This document shows, piece by piece, positions 1-8,784 of a stretch of DNA of 64,000 nucleotides. The stretch comes from Alphaproteobacteria bacterium (lineage in GTDB: Bacteria; Pseudomonadota; Alphaproteobacteria; Micavibrionales; UBA2020). Numbering within the stretch: position 1 is the first letter of the stretch; each line of letters begins with the position of its first letter. Location: contig JAEUKT010000001.1 in NCBI GenBank assembly GCA_016794125.1, forward strand, positions 62,001-126,000, in the 5' to 3' direction. The position numbers and the translations under genes are program-made. Below the pieces are notes generated by a model that saw only the letters and a list, made by a program, of their open reading frames with translations, was not told the origin of the DNA and made no database searches.

Positions 1-2
1 AT

Positions 3-230
3 TCGGAAATGCTCTATGTCCTCAACCTCGACAAGCCGGGCCTGATCGGCGCGGTCGGCACGATTTTGGGCGACAACAAGATCAACATTTCCGACTTCAA
101 CCTTGGCCGCATCCCCGGCAAAGACCGCGCTATCGCCCTGATTTCCGTCGACGGCAACGTGCCGCAGACGATCGTCGACCAGATCAAGAAAATTGCCCAG
201 GTCGAGCAAGCGAAAGTGCTGCGCTTTTAA
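3..230 (+). CDS. serA: D-3-phosphoglycerate dehydrogenase, C-terminal ACT domain (partial)
   Basis: Only the last 75 or so codons are inside the window and the frame is open to the left edge. The visible part is a complete ACT domain: LNLDKPGLIGAVGTILG, then INISDFNLGR and a final strand VEQAKVLRF. This is the usual C-terminal regulatory domain of SerA, which makes 3-phosphohydroxypyruvate in serine synthesis; the ACT domain normally carries serine feedback. Another ACT-ended enzyme is possible, but the NISDFNLGR-type sequence and the position at the extreme C-terminus fit SerA best. Confidence 0.8.
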   Translation, partial: SEMLYVLNLDKPGLIGAVGTILGDNKINISDFNLGRIPGKDRAIALISVDGNVPQTIVDQIKKIAQVEQAKVLRF

Positions 231-238
231 CATTTAAA

Positions 239-257
239 CCACCCTGCCTTCGGGTGG
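239..257 (+). other. Small hairpin between serA and the next gene
   Basis: CCACCC and GGGTGG form a 6-bp stem around a 7-nt loop, 8 nt after the serA stop. No T-run follows, so it is not a convincing intrinsic terminator. Its 3' arm touches the GGTGGAG ribosome binding site of the downstream gene, so it could hide that site. This is weak structural evidence only. Confidence 0.3.
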
Positions 258-270
258 GGTGGAGAATAAA

Positions 271-903
271 ATGACGATCAAGGAAATCTACGCTGCCGTC
301 GCGATCCTTCTGATGCTGTTTTCGCGCGGCATTTACTTTACGAGCATCCTCAAGGGACGCACGAAACCCCATGCGTTTTCGTGGCTGATCTGGGGCGTTA
401 TCTCCAGCATCGGCTTCGCCGCGCAGCTTGCCGAACATGCGGGCGCGGCATCATGGGTGCGCGGTGTCGGCTGCATCACCTGCTTTGTCGTGGTCGGGCT
501 GTGCTGGTTCAAGGGCGAGCGTGACATCCGCCGCGTCGACTGGATCACGCTGGCCGTGTCGCTGGCCGCCATTCCGCTCTGGATACTCACCAAAACGCCG
601 ATGTGGTCGGTCATCCTTGTCTGCCTGATCGACACTTCCGGTTACCTGCCGACCCTGCGCAAAGTGTTCAACAAACCGAAGGAAGAAACGCCGTATGGCT
701 ACATCCTGTCGTCGCTGGGCGCGTTTCTGTCTGTGCTGGCGATTGATAACTACACCATTTCTACATGGCTCTACCCTACCGTGCTGACAGCGTCGAATAT
801 CCTGATGGCAGGATTTATTTTCCTGCGCCGCTACCAGCTGCATGTCCGCGCCAAAAAGAGCGAAGTGCTGACAGCGTCTGAAGAAGCGAGCCTGCATATA
901 TGA
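271..903 (+). CDS. Small multi-pass membrane protein, PQ-loop-like, copy 1
   Basis: A 210-residue hydrophobic protein with about six or seven membrane segments. Recognisable points are KPHAFSWLIWG near residue 35 and GYLPTLRKVFNKP near residue 130. The pattern recalls small PQ-loop/SWEET-like membrane proteins, but the substrate is unknown. An in-frame GTG at 259 exists, but ATG 271 is preferred because GGTGGAG sits 6-7 nt upstream. Its stop overlaps the start of a close paralogue (ATATGATGA), so the two are probably translationally coupled and may form a heterodimer. The assignment to a broad family is inference. Confidence 0.75.
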   Translation: MTIKEIYAAVAILLMLFSRGIYFTSILKGRTKPHAFSWLIWGVISSIGFAAQLAEHAGAASWVRGVGCITCFVVVGLCWFKGERDIRRVDWITLAVSLAAIPLWILTKTPMWSVILVCLIDTSGYLPTLRKVFNKPKEETPYGYILSSLGAFLSVLAIDNYTISTWLYPTVLTASNILMAGFIFLRRYQLHVRAKKSEVLTASEEASLHI

Positions 904-1487
904 TGACCGAGCTGCAAATTTTCGGGGCGCTGGCGACCAGTACGGTTTTCATCTCGCGCTTCTTTTATTTTCGCAGCATCTATCGCGACGGCGCAAAGCC
1001 GCATGCCTTTTCATGGCTGATCTGGGGCTGTATCTCCGCCGTCGGCTTTGCGGCGCAGGTGGCCGAAGGGGCAGGCCCGGGCGCATGGGCGCGGGGCTTT
1101 GCCTGCGCGACTTGCTTCATCCTCGTCTTCATCGGCTGGCAGCGCGGCGACCGCAGCTATAAAACTGCCGACTGGATAACGCTTATCATATCGCTCTCCG
1201 CCATCCCGCTATGGATTGTGACCAAAACGCCGATCTGGTCGGTCATCCTTGTCTGTATCATCGACTGCGTCGGATACCTGCCCACCATCCGCAAGGCGAT
1301 AGATAAACCTTTCGAGGAACCCGCCGCCGGTTACGCATGGTTCGCGATTGGCGCGTTGCTGTCGCTGGCGGCGCTTGAACATTACACGCCATCCACATGG
1401 CTTTACCCGGTCGTCATGGTCATTTCCAACAGCGCCATGACCGGTTTCCTGCTGCTGCGCCGCCAGCAGAAAACGGCAATTGCCTGA
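900..1487 (+). CDS. Small multi-pass membrane protein, PQ-loop-like, copy 2
   Basis: A 195-residue paralogue of the preceding gene. It keeps KPHAFSWLIWG, the FAAQVAEGAG region, DWITLI.SLSAIPLWI.TKTP.WSVILVCIID and GYLPTIRKAIDKP in the same order. Both proteins lack a cleavable signal peptide and start directly with a membrane segment. The start overlaps the preceding stop (a second ATG at 903 is equally possible). Product and substrate are unknown; the tandem pair suggests duplication followed by co-expression. Confidence 0.75.
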   Translation: MMTELQIFGALATSTVFISRFFYFRSIYRDGAKPHAFSWLIWGCISAVGFAAQVAEGAGPGAWARGFACATCFILVFIGWQRGDRSYKTADWITLIISLSAIPLWIVTKTPIWSVILVCIIDCVGYLPTIRKAIDKPFEEPAAGYAWFAIGALLSLAALEHYTPSTWLYPVVMVISNSAMTGFLLLRRQQKTAIA

Positions 1488-1513
1488 ATCGGCGGGAATG
1501 ATATGATAAGGTC

Positions 1514-2059
1514 ATGAAACACCTGTTTTTTGCCCTTTTCGTCCTGTTTGCCCTGTCCACCCCCGCCGCCGCGATGAACGCCCAGCAGGGCGAATATTCA
1601 TCAGCGCCCTACAAGCCGCGCTTCACGCAGGAAGTGGCGAGCATCGAAGTCCTGAAAAAAGAACGCCTGATGGTGCTGTTCGATGCCGAGGGTAAGGTCA
1701 TCACAAGCTACAAAATCTCCCTCGGACGCTTCCCCGAAGGCCACAAGGAACAGGAAGGCGACGGCCGCACGCCGGAGGGCAAATACACCATCGACATGCG
1801 CAACGGCAACAGCCATTACTACCGCTCGCTCCGCATTTCCTATCCCGGCCCCGAAGACATCAAGAACGCCAGGAAAAAGGGCGTGAACCCCGGCGGCAAT
1901 ATCTTCATCCACGGCAAGCCGAACATGAAATTCTGGATGTTCTGGAAGTATAACAAATCGAAAGACTGGACCGACGGCTGCATCGCCGTCGATGACCGCG
2001 ACATGCGGGAGCTGTGGGAAGTCATCCACCAAGGCACGCCCATCACGATCAACCCTTAA
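1514..2059 (+). CDS. Secreted L,D-transpeptidase family protein (YkuD/YafK type)
   Basis: A 181-residue protein with a clear signal peptide (MKHLFFALFVLFALS...AAA). A YkuD-type catalytic core follows: IFIHGKPN supplies the histidine and DWTDGCIAV the catalytic cysteine (around residue 160). The Arg that often follows the Cys in ErfK-type enzymes is missing, as in the YafK-like branch. The family crosslinks peptidoglycan, attaches lipoproteins to it, or cleaves such links in the periplasm. AAGG precedes the ATG. Three HExxH genes follow within 13 nt in the same direction, which suggests an envelope-related unit. Confidence 0.85.
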   Translation: MKHLFFALFVLFALSTPAAAMNAQQGEYSSAPYKPRFTQEVASIEVLKKERLMVLFDAEGKVITSYKISLGRFPEGHKEQEGDGRTPEGKYTIDMRNGNSHYYRSLRISYPGPEDIKNARKKGVNPGGNIFIHGKPNMKFWMFWKYNKSKDWTDGCIAVDDRDMRELWEVIHQGTPITINP

Positions 2060-2071
2060 GGGATTTTATTC

Positions 2072-2776
2072 ATGCCCGTGCTTGAAACGCTCACGCCTGC
2101 GCTGGCCGGATTGCTGATGCTGGCGAATGGCGGCTGTCCCGCGCAGGGCAAGGTCGATGTCGATGTGCGCCTTGATAAACGCGACAGCGCCTATATAACC
2201 ACCCTGACCTCGCAGCAGCTGACCGCACAATACGGCCGCGACCCCGACTCCACCCTTTCCACCGACGGCCACTGGATGGTCAGCGGCGTGACGGTGGTCA
2301 GCGAAGGCGGATTGTCGGCGCAGACAAAGATGTCATTCAACGTGCTGCCCGATTACAAAAACAACACCGCCTGCCTGACGGTCGACAAGGTGGAATACAC
2401 CGTGCAATACGCGCCCAAAATCTTCATCGCGCAGGATTACAAGGATATGGGCTGCCGCTATTCCGCAACGCTGATGCACGAAAAACGCCATGTGCAGACC
2501 GATGTGCGCACCTTCAGCGATTTCTTCCCCGATATCGCCCGCAGCATCCGCGACACCGTGCAACGCGTGGGCGCGCAGGGGCCTTTTCCCTATGCCGCCG
2601 CCCCCGATATGCAAAAGCGCGCCATGGAGCAGATCAACGCCGACCTGAAGCCTGTATTCAGCCAACTGGTCGAATTGCGCCGCAAACGGCAGGCGGAAAT
2701 TGATACAGAGGCGAATTACATCCGCGATACCGCCCTCTGCCCCGGCCAGTTCCCCAAATTTGACGGCACAAAATAG
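2072..2776 (+). CDS. HExxH-motif protein, tandem copy 1 (DUF922-like?)
   Basis: A 234-residue unrecognised protein. Around residue 145 it has GCRYSATLMHEKRHVQTDVR, a zinc-protease-type HExxH. Near the C-terminus are RQAEIDTEANY and ALCPG. The N-terminus is a short hydrophobic stretch ending in GGCP without leading basic residues, so export is possible but not a textbook signal peptide. The overall plan (HExxH followed by a distal D-T-x-x-N-Y) resembles DUF922-type putative zinc proteases, but this is inference. It starts 12 nt after the L,D-transpeptidase and is followed by two paralogues. Confidence 0.75.
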   Translation: MPVLETLTPALAGLLMLANGGCPAQGKVDVDVRLDKRDSAYITTLTSQQLTAQYGRDPDSTLSTDGHWMVSGVTVVSEGGLSAQTKMSFNVLPDYKNNTACLTVDKVEYTVQYAPKIFIAQDYKDMGCRYSATLMHEKRHVQTDVRTFSDFFPDIARSIRDTVQRVGAQGPFPYAAAPDMQKRAMEQINADLKPVFSQLVELRRKRQAEIDTEANYIRDTALCPGQFPKFDGTK

Positions 2777-2794
2777 ATATGGTCGAATAGGGAT

Positions 2795-3469
2795 ATGATC
2801 GGTTTCGACCCCATATCCCTGCCCACCCTTCTGGTGCTTGCCGGCATGTCCGGCGGCTGCCCCAATCTTGGATCTGCCAGCGTCGATGTGCGCCTTAATG
2901 CCAGCGAAGCGCCGCTGGATACCAGCATGACGCATGAGGAACTGACGGCCGGCTTCGCCAATAACCCCGATTCAACGCTATCGACCGAACCCGGCTGGCA
3001 TCTGGGCGGGCTGACGATGAGCAATGTCGAACAATTATTCAGCGCGCATTTCCGGCAGGCGCTGTTCCCCGACGGCACGGCGTGTTTTGCGCTGTCCGAT
3101 GTCGCGATTGATATCGTTTATACGCCTGTCATCTATGTCGCATCCGACTATGTCAGCAACAAATGCCGCTACACCGTGACGCTGGCGCATGAACAGCGCC
3201 ATGTGGGCACCGACCTGCGGGTTTTCAACGATTTCACGCCGTACCTGCAGGGCAACCTGCAGGCCTATGTCAACCGCATCGGCACACAAGGCCCGTATGA
3301 CCAGAGCGAGCTGCAGGCGGCGCAGGACGCGCTGCTGGAACAGGTGCAGCAGGCGGCGCAGCCATACATGGATCAGTTGGTGGAGGAACGCCGCCAGCGT
3401 CAGGCCGGGTTCGACACCCAAACCAATTACGAACGCGAAAGCGCGCTATGCCAGGGCAACGGTGAGTAA
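2795..3469 (+). CDS. HExxH-motif protein, tandem copy 2
   Basis: A 224-residue paralogue of the preceding gene. The same landmarks are present: N-terminal hydrophobic run ending in GGCP, NNPDSTLSTE near residue 55 (NPDSTLST-like in copy 1 as RDPDSTLSTD), KCRYTVTLAHEQRHVGTDLR, GTQGPY, RQAGFDTQTNY and ALCQG. Four cysteines are conserved in position with copy 1, which fits an oxidised, extracytoplasmic protein. The gap to copy 1 is 18 nt. Its TAA shares a base with the ATG of copy 3. Confidence 0.75.
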   Translation: MIGFDPISLPTLLVLAGMSGGCPNLGSASVDVRLNASEAPLDTSMTHEELTAGFANNPDSTLSTEPGWHLGGLTMSNVEQLFSAHFRQALFPDGTACFALSDVAIDIVYTPVIYVASDYVSNKCRYTVTLAHEQRHVGTDLRVFNDFTPYLQGNLQAYVNRIGTQGPYDQSELQAAQDALLEQVQQAAQPYMDQLVEERRQRQAGFDTQTNYERESALCQGNGE

Positions 3470-4161
3470 TGCTTGAAATCCCGCTGATGCTGTCGAAAAT
3501 GTATATGCTGGCGCAGATGACCGTCTGCCCGATGCCGGATTACATTCCCGTAGTCGATGTCGAATTCCGCACCAGCAAACCCGAATACGTGACCGCCGTG
3601 CCGATCAAGTCGCTGACCGAAGCGATGAAGGGCAACAAGGACGCCACACATTTGACCGAGAGCAGCAGCAAGTGGCGCGTGTTCGGTATGACCGAAGGCG
3701 TGCTGGGCGGCGGCAATTACCGCGTGTCCTACATGACCAAGACCGACCAGACGGGGCAGCGCTGCATTTACGTCGACCGCGTGAAAATGCTGATCACCTA
3801 CACCCCCACCATTTTCATCGGCAAGGAGTTGCAAACCTCCGAATGCCATTTCAAGGTGACAAAGCTGCACGAGGAACGCCATGTCGCGACCGACCTGAAG
3901 GTGATCAAGGAATACCTGCCGAAAATCAAAATGGAAATCCTGTGGTACCTGCGCGGTGTGGGCGGCCAGGGCCCCTTCCCGCAATACGAAACCGACAAAA
4001 ACGCCAAACGTATCATCGACGAAGTCGTCGCCTATGTACGCCCGATGGTTGAAAAAATGATCGAGACCAAGCGCGCCCGCCAGAGCGACATCGATACGGT
4101 TGAAAACTATAAATATGAATCCGGCCTGTGCCCCGGCGACGCACCTAAAATCGACCCCTAA
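3469..4161 (+). CDS. HExxH-motif protein, tandem copy 3
   Basis: A 230-residue, more diverged third member of the array. It retains the N-terminal hydrophobic run ending in TVCP, ECHFKVTKLHEERHVATDLK, GGQGPFP, RQSDIDTVENY and GLCPGD. The start ATG overlaps the preceding stop as TAATG, so translation is probably coupled. All three copies keep both His and the Glu of HExxH, which argues for selected catalytic or metal-binding function rather than decay. The substrate is unknown; the neighbour suggests the cell wall or an envelope protein. Confidence 0.75.
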   Translation: MLEIPLMLSKMYMLAQMTVCPMPDYIPVVDVEFRTSKPEYVTAVPIKSLTEAMKGNKDATHLTESSSKWRVFGMTEGVLGGGNYRVSYMTKTDQTGQRCIYVDRVKMLITYTPTIFIGKELQTSECHFKVTKLHEERHVATDLKVIKEYLPKIKMEILWYLRGVGGQGPFPQYETDKNAKRIIDEVVAYVRPMVEKMIETKRARQSDIDTVENYKYESGLCPGDAPKIDP

Positions 4162-4204
4162 AATATTATTGAAAATTAAGCCGCGCCATGCTATCTGATG
4201 CGGC

Positions 4205-5581
4205 ATGAAAAAACCTGTTCACATCATCGGCGCCGGCATGGCGGGTTCGGAAGCGGCTTGGCAGCTGGTCAATGCGGGCGTGCCCGTGGTGCTGCACGAA
4301 ATGCGCCCCGTGCAAAAGACCGAAGCGCATAGCACCGATAATTTCGCCGAACTGGTTTGCTCCAATTCCTTCCGCTCCGACGACTGGGAATATAACGCGG
4401 TCGGGCTGCTGCACGAGGAAATGCGCCGCGCGAATTCACTCATCATGGGCGCGGGCGACCGCAACAAGGTTCCGGCGGGATCGGCGCTTGCCGTCGATCG
4501 CGACCTGTTTTCGCAAGATGTCACCGACAAGCTGAAAAGCCACCCGCTGGTGACCGTGGAGCGCGGCGAAGTCGCGGGACTGCCGCCCGCGGATTGGGAC
4601 AGCGTCATCATCGCGACAGGTCCCCTCACCTCGCCCGCCTTGTCCAAGGCCGTGCTGGAAATCACCAACGAACAAAGCCTCGCCTTTTTCGACGCGATTG
4701 CGCCGATCGTTTTCACTGAATCGATCGACATGGAAAAGGCGTGGTTCCAGTCGCGCTACGACAAGCCCGGCCCCGGCGGTACAGGCAAGGATTACATCAA
4801 CTGCGCGTTTGACGCGAAGGAAGATTACTACGCGTTTATCGACGCGCTGCTGGCCGCCGAAAAAACAGAATTCAAGGAATGGGAAAAAGACACGCCCTAT
4901 TTCGAAGGCTGCCTGCCCATCGAAGTCATGGCGGAACGCGGGCGCGATACGCTGCGCTTTGGGCCCATGAAGCCGATCGGCCTCGACAACCCGAAAATGA
5001 GCCGCCGCCCCTGGGCGGTCGTGCAGCTGCGTCAGGACAATAAACTCGGCACGCTTTACAATATCGTCGGTTTCCAGACCAAAATGAAATACGGCGAACA
5101 GACGCGCATCCTGCGCATGATCCCGGGGCTTGAAAACGCGGAATTCGCGCGGCTTGGCGGCATTCACCGCAACACCTTCATCAACAGCCCGAAATTGCTG
5201 GATGCGAATTTGCGCCTGAAGGTACAGCCGCGCCTGCGCTTCGCGGGTCAGGTCACCGGCTGCGAAGGCTATGTCGAAAGCGCGGCGGTCGGCCTGATGG
5301 CCGGACGCTTCGCCGCTGCCGAATATCATGGCCGCGCGGTCGAAACCCCGCCCGTTACGACCGCGATGGGCGCACTGTTGAACCACATCACCACGGGCGC
5401 GGATGCCGAAACCTTCCAGCCCATGAACATCAATTTCGGCCTGTTCCCGCCCATCGACGAGTCGAACCTTGTGCAGGAAGGCAAAAAGAAAGTCGAAAGC
5501 CGCGACCGCAAACGCGCCTATGCCGTACGCGCGCTGGCCGATCTGGATGGCTGGCTGAAAACGTATAAAGCGGCTGCTTAA
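4205..5581 (+). CDS. trmFO: tRNA (uracil-54-C5) methyltransferase, folate/FAD-dependent
   Basis: A 458-residue protein of typical TrmFO length. It has an N-terminal FAD-binding [14 protein letters not shown], the TrmFO hallmark [12 protein letters not shown] (Cys52), [15 protein letters not shown] with the second conserved Cys near residue 236, and [14 protein letters not shown] near 345. The enzyme makes m5U54 in tRNA using methylene-tetrahydrofolate and FADH2 in the cytoplasm. It stands alone after a 43-nt gap and converges with the next gene; the two stop codons overlap. Confidence 0.97.
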   Translation: MKKPVHIIGAGMAGSEAAWQLVNAGVPVVLHEMRPVQKTEAHSTDNFAELVCSNSFRSDDWEYNAVGLLHEEMRRANSLIMGAGDRNKVPAGSALAVDRDLFSQDVTDKLKSHPLVTVERGEVAGLPPADWDSVIIATGPLTSPALSKAVLEITNEQSLAFFDAIAPIVFTESIDMEKAWFQSRYDKPGPGGTGKDYINCAFDAKEDYYAFIDALLAAEKTEFKEWEKDTPYFEGCLPIEVMAERGRDTLRFGPMKPIGLDNPKMSRRPWAVVQLRQDNKLGTLYNIVGFQTKMKYGEQTRILRMIPGLENAEFARLGGIHRNTFINSPKLLDANLRLKVQPRLRFAGQVTGCEGYVESAAVGLMAGRFAAAEYHGRAVETPPVTTAMGALLNHITTGADAETFQPMNINFGLFPPIDESNLVQEGKKKVESRDRKRAYAVRALADLDGWLKTYKAAA

Positions 5582-6354
5582 GACGCCCACCACAACCGCA
5601 GCGCCATCAGCGGCGGCGGCAATTGCAGCGCAGATGACAACAAATTGTAATCCGCCTTTTCAATCTGGCGCAGATACATGGCGGCCAGTTTTGCGGGCAG
5701 CAGCGGCGACGATGTTTTCGCGGCATCCACCACAGCCTTCACAACCGGTTTAATCTTGTCGAATTCCTTGCCTTCGAACAGCGCGTATTGGTTCGTTTCC
5801 GCCTTGTGCAGCAGGTCTTCGGGCAGGTAACAGCGGCGTTGTTTGGAATGCGCAACCACCGCGCGCAGCAATCCGGCGAGCGCGTATGATGTTGCCGCCG
5901 CGTGAATATCTTCTTCCGCTGCCTGCTTTCCCTCGACCATCAGCGCCAGTTTCATCAGCGGCGTTGTCGTGAAATCGGCGTAGTTCTTCATGCCCTCCAG
6001 CGTCGCGGGCAGTTTATCTTCCAGGTCGAATTCGCGGGCATAGAGCAGGTTGTCGAACAACTCGCGCGGCAGGTTGTAATGGCGGATAACGGCGGCCAGC
6101 GGTTCCACCACCTCATGCTTCAGCGGCTTCTTGCCGTCATATATCCCAGCAATCGCATCGCGCCACCATTGCAGGCGGATCAGGCCGAGGCGCGTTTCGG
6201 TCACCACTTCCCGCGTTTTTGCGATTTCGTAGTTAAAGGCGTACAGAACGAACAGTCCGTCGCGCGCCGCGGGATTTGCCAGCAGGGTTAAAAGGAAACG
6301 GTCCGGATCGTGTTTCCGGACCGTTTCCGCACAATAGGAAAGCTGCGTGTTAAT
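5578..6354 (-). CDS. Squalene/phytoene synthase family protein (NDUFAF6-like)
   Basis: The conserved protein begins at about [20 protein letters not shown] and continues through [15 protein letters not shown] and [14 protein letters not shown]. That is typical of the non-terpene branch related to complex I assembly factor NDUFAF6. The long open frame upstream (to 6594) overlaps the preceding secreted protein and is not protein-like. No ATG, GTG or TTG lies near the conserved start; the best candidate is ATT at 6354, which overlaps the upstream stop (ATTAA) with GGAG 11 nt before it (ATC 6360 is the alternative). That gives 258 residues. Function in quinone/complex I biogenesis is inference. 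Confidence 0.8.
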   Translation of the reverse strand: MNTQLSYCAETVRKHDPDRFLLTLLANPAARDGLFVLYAFNYEIAKTREVVTETRLGLIRLQWWRDAIAGIYDGKKPLKHEVVEPLAAVIRHYNLPRELFDNLLYAREFDLEDKLPATLEGMKNYADFTTTPLMKLALMVEGKQAAEEDIHAAATSYALAGLLRAVVAHSKQRRCYLPEDLLHKAETNQYALFEGKEFDKIKPVVKAVVDAAKTSSPLLPAKLAAMYLRQIEKADYNLLSSALQLPPPLMALRLWWAS

Positions 6355-7051
6355 GGTGATACGCGCTCCGGAAGGCGAAGAAGGGCTTGCCGGCTTTTTC
6401 GTCGCGCGTGCCGGGCTTGTCGGTCGGCAGCACCAGTTTCGGGTCGCGCAGGAAGCCGCGATAGTAACCGGTCGGGAACGGATGGTATTTCGATTGCAGC
6501 TCGACAGAGTCGATGATGCTGAGGAACAGCCCGTTCCAGCGTTCATACACTTCCGATTTCGCCGCGCAGGTGACTTCGTAACGGTTGTCGCCATAGATGC
6601 TGCCGATCATGAAGCCGCGCATTTTGGATACGCCGTCGCCGGTTTCCTGTTCGAAGGCGATCTGCACCGCAGTCGCGTCGCCCTTGCCGCCAAGGCTGGC
6701 AGGGTCATAGAAATCGAGGATGCGTGCGTTGTTGTATTCGCTCACGCGGCTTTCCCAAAAATCGCGGTTCAGCGTCTGGCTGACGGCTTTGTCGAGCAGG
6801 TATTTGGGATAAATCTGCAAACGGCCGTCATGATGAACCTGCATGCGGCAGGTGGCATGGTCTTCGCCCAGCGGGCCCGCGATGCGCAGGCGGGTGTAAG
6901 CGTCGTCCGGCGTCTGGATGCGCCACATATCCGGGAAGGACATGGTGTAATCGTTCACAACGTCTTTCCAGACGAAAGTATCGGCTTTTGCGGCAGGCGC
7001 CAGCGCGGTCAGCGACAGGGCAACAACGGCAGCGGCGAGAATTTTCTTCAT
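6350..7051 (-). CDS. Secreted protein of unknown function
   Basis: A 233-residue protein with a standard signal peptide (MKKILAAAVVALSLTALAPAAKA, cleavage likely after AKA). The mature part starts TFVWKDVVNDYTMSFPDMWRIQ, a pattern seen in small periplasmic proteins that carry a fitness/PsbP-like fold (inference). Two cysteines (ATCRMQV and VTCAAK) could pair in the periplasm. Its stop overlaps the proposed ATT start of the squalene/phytoene synthase-like gene, so the two form a coupled unit. It is divergent from murJ. Confidence 0.75.
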   Translation of the reverse strand: MKKILAAAVVALSLTALAPAAKADTFVWKDVVNDYTMSFPDMWRIQTPDDAYTRLRIAGPLGEDHATCRMQVHHDGRLQIYPKYLLDKAVSQTLNRDFWESRVSEYNNARILDFYDPASLGGKGDATAVQIAFEQETGDGVSKMRGFMIGSIYGDNRYEVTCAAKSEVYERWNGLFLSIIDSVELQSKYHPFPTGYYRGFLRDPKLVLPTDKPGTRDEKAGKPFFAFRSAYHH

Positions 7052-7187
7052 TCCTGAACTCCTTAAAACTCAGTCCTGATTGTGGCCTGTTTTTGGATTC
7101 TTGGGAATAGACTAAAAGGCTGTTTTCGGTCATGTTTTTCTGTATCATGCCCCATAAGCACATAATAAGTCCGGCAACCCACACCTT

Positions 7188-8753
7188 ATGAAAAAAACCG
7201 AGAACATCGCCACCGCCGCCATGATATTGGCGGTCAGCATCCTGGCCTCCCGCCTGCTGGGTTATGTGCGTGAAATGCTGCTGGCCTACAAGTTCGGGGC
7301 AAGCGGTACGACCGATGCTTTTTATGCGGCCTTCCAGATCCCCGATATCCTGAACAACATGCTGGCGGGTGGCGAGCTTTCCATCGCCTTCATCCCCCTC
7401 TATCACCGCATCATGGCCAAGCACGGTAACGAAGCCGCGCAAAAACTGATGGCAACGCTGCTGGGCAATATGGGCGCGATTGTCGTGCTGATGACCGGGC
7501 TGCTGTGGTATTACGCCGATCCGCTGATCCGTTTCCAGTTCCCGAATTTCGATGAAAAGACGACACTAGCCACCATTGCGCTGACCCGCATCGTGCTGCC
7601 CGCGCAGATATTCTTTATCATCGGCGGCATCATTCAGGCCGTGCTGCTGGCGCATAAACATTTCTACGCCGCTGCGCTTGCGCCGCTGGTCTATAACCTT
7701 TGTACCATTCTGGGCGGGGTGTTGCTGTATGACAGTTACGGCATCGCGGGTTTTTCCATCGGCACATTAATCGGCGCGGCGCTGGGGCCGTTTTTGATGC
7801 CGGTGCTGTTCAGCTATAAGCATATCCCGCTGAAAATCCGCATAGCACCCACCGATAAAAACTTCCTTATATACCTCGCGATTGCTGCACCCCTGATGTT
7901 CGGCACGACGCTGCTGACGCTGGATGAATGGTATGGCCGCTGGTTCGGCGCGCTGCTGGCAACGGGTACGGTCGCGCATATTTCCTATGCCCGCCGGTTG
8001 ATGCAGGTGCCGATTGCGGTGATCGGTCAGGCGATTGGCGCGGCCGCCCTGCCCACTTTGTCCAAATTATGGGCGGAGGGTAAAACGGTTGAACTCAATA
8101 AAACACTGCTCGGCACGCTGAAAACAGGTATCGCGTTGTCGGTGCTGGCGGGCGCGGGATTCTTTGCGCTGGCGCAGCCCATCGTCGCGCTGGTCTATGA
8201 ACATGGCAAATTTACTTCGACCGATACGATTATTGTCGCTGGGCTGACCGCCCTGCTCGCCTTCGCCATTCCGGGCTGGATCGTGCAGCAGATTATCTCC
8301 CGCGCTTTCTATGCGCGCGGCGACACCATCCGCCCGATGATTTTGGGCAGCGTGTTGTCGGTCGCCGCCATTCCGCTGTACCTGTATCTCTCGAAAAACT
8401 ATTCGGTTGACGGGATTGCCATGGCAGGTGTTACGGCCATGACCGTGAACGCGCTGGCAACGCTGCTCTATGCGCGCAAGCTGCATAATGCGCCGCCCTT
8501 CCTGCCGCTGCTGGACGCGTTCGGGCGCAGCATTGCGATTGCCATACCCTCGGTCGGTGTGGCGCTGGCGGCGATCTGGCTGCGCGAGACCTATCTGCCG
8601 CTGGATATGGCGCAGAAATGGGTGTCGCTGGCCGATATCGCCATCGGCGGCGCGGCGTTTGGCATCATCGCCCTGCCGACCGTGCTGATCTTTGGCGAAG
8701 AAGGCCTTAAGTCATTCATTATAAAGATGATTTCCAAGGTAATTAGGCGTTGA
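7188..8753 (+). CDS. murJ: Lipid II flippase
   Basis: A 521-residue polytopic membrane protein of the MurJ/MviN family, at the usual length. Diagnostic features are the N-terminal ASRLLGYVREMLLAYKFGA and TDAFYAAFQIPDILNNMLAGG, followed by about 14 membrane segments with the RxxxQVP-like YARRLMQVPIAVIGQA in TM7-8. It moves lipid II across the inner membrane for peptidoglycan synthesis. The upstream 136 nt is divergent from the secreted gene on the other strand; no clear promoter could be picked by eye. Confidence 0.95.
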   Translation: MKKTENIATAAMILAVSILASRLLGYVREMLLAYKFGASGTTDAFYAAFQIPDILNNMLAGGELSIAFIPLYHRIMAKHGNEAAQKLMATLLGNMGAIVVLMTGLLWYYADPLIRFQFPNFDEKTTLATIALTRIVLPAQIFFIIGGIIQAVLLAHKHFYAAALAPLVYNLCTILGGVLLYDSYGIAGFSIGTLIGAALGPFLMPVLFSYKHIPLKIRIAPTDKNFLIYLAIAAPLMFGTTLLTLDEWYGRWFGALLATGTVAHISYARRLMQVPIAVIGQAIGAAALPTLSKLWAEGKTVELNKTLLGTLKTGIALSVLAGAGFFALAQPIVALVYEHGKFTSTDTIIVAGLTALLAFAIPGWIVQQIISRAFYARGDTIRPMILGSVLSVAAIPLYLYLSKNYSVDGIAMAGVTAMTVNALATLLYARKLHNAPPFLPLLDAFGRSIAIAIPSVGVALAAIWLRETYLPLDMAQKWVSLADIAIGGAAFGIIALPTVLIFGEEGLKSFIIKMISKVIRR

Positions 8754-8778
8754 CCATAAGCGGCAGCCTGCCTATTCT
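8750..8778 (+). promoter_or_regulatory. Promoter for the TauE/SafE gene
   Basis: TTGACC at 8750-8755, a 17-bp spacer and TATTCT at 8773-8778. The predicted start of transcription, about 7 nt further on, coincides with the ATG at 8785. No Shine-Dalgarno sequence precedes that ATG (the nearest bases are CTGCCCCC), so a leaderless transcript is possible. Confidence 0.5.
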
Positions 8779-8784
8779 GCCCCC

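Noticed and set aside
4436..5593. A 385-codon minus-strand frame
   Set aside because: It is the mirror of trmFO and has no protein-like motif.
6355..6594. N-terminal extension of the squalene/phytoene-synthase-like frame
   Set aside because: It is low-complexity, Arg/Ser/Thr-rich and overlaps the secreted-protein gene in another frame; the family starts at YCAE.
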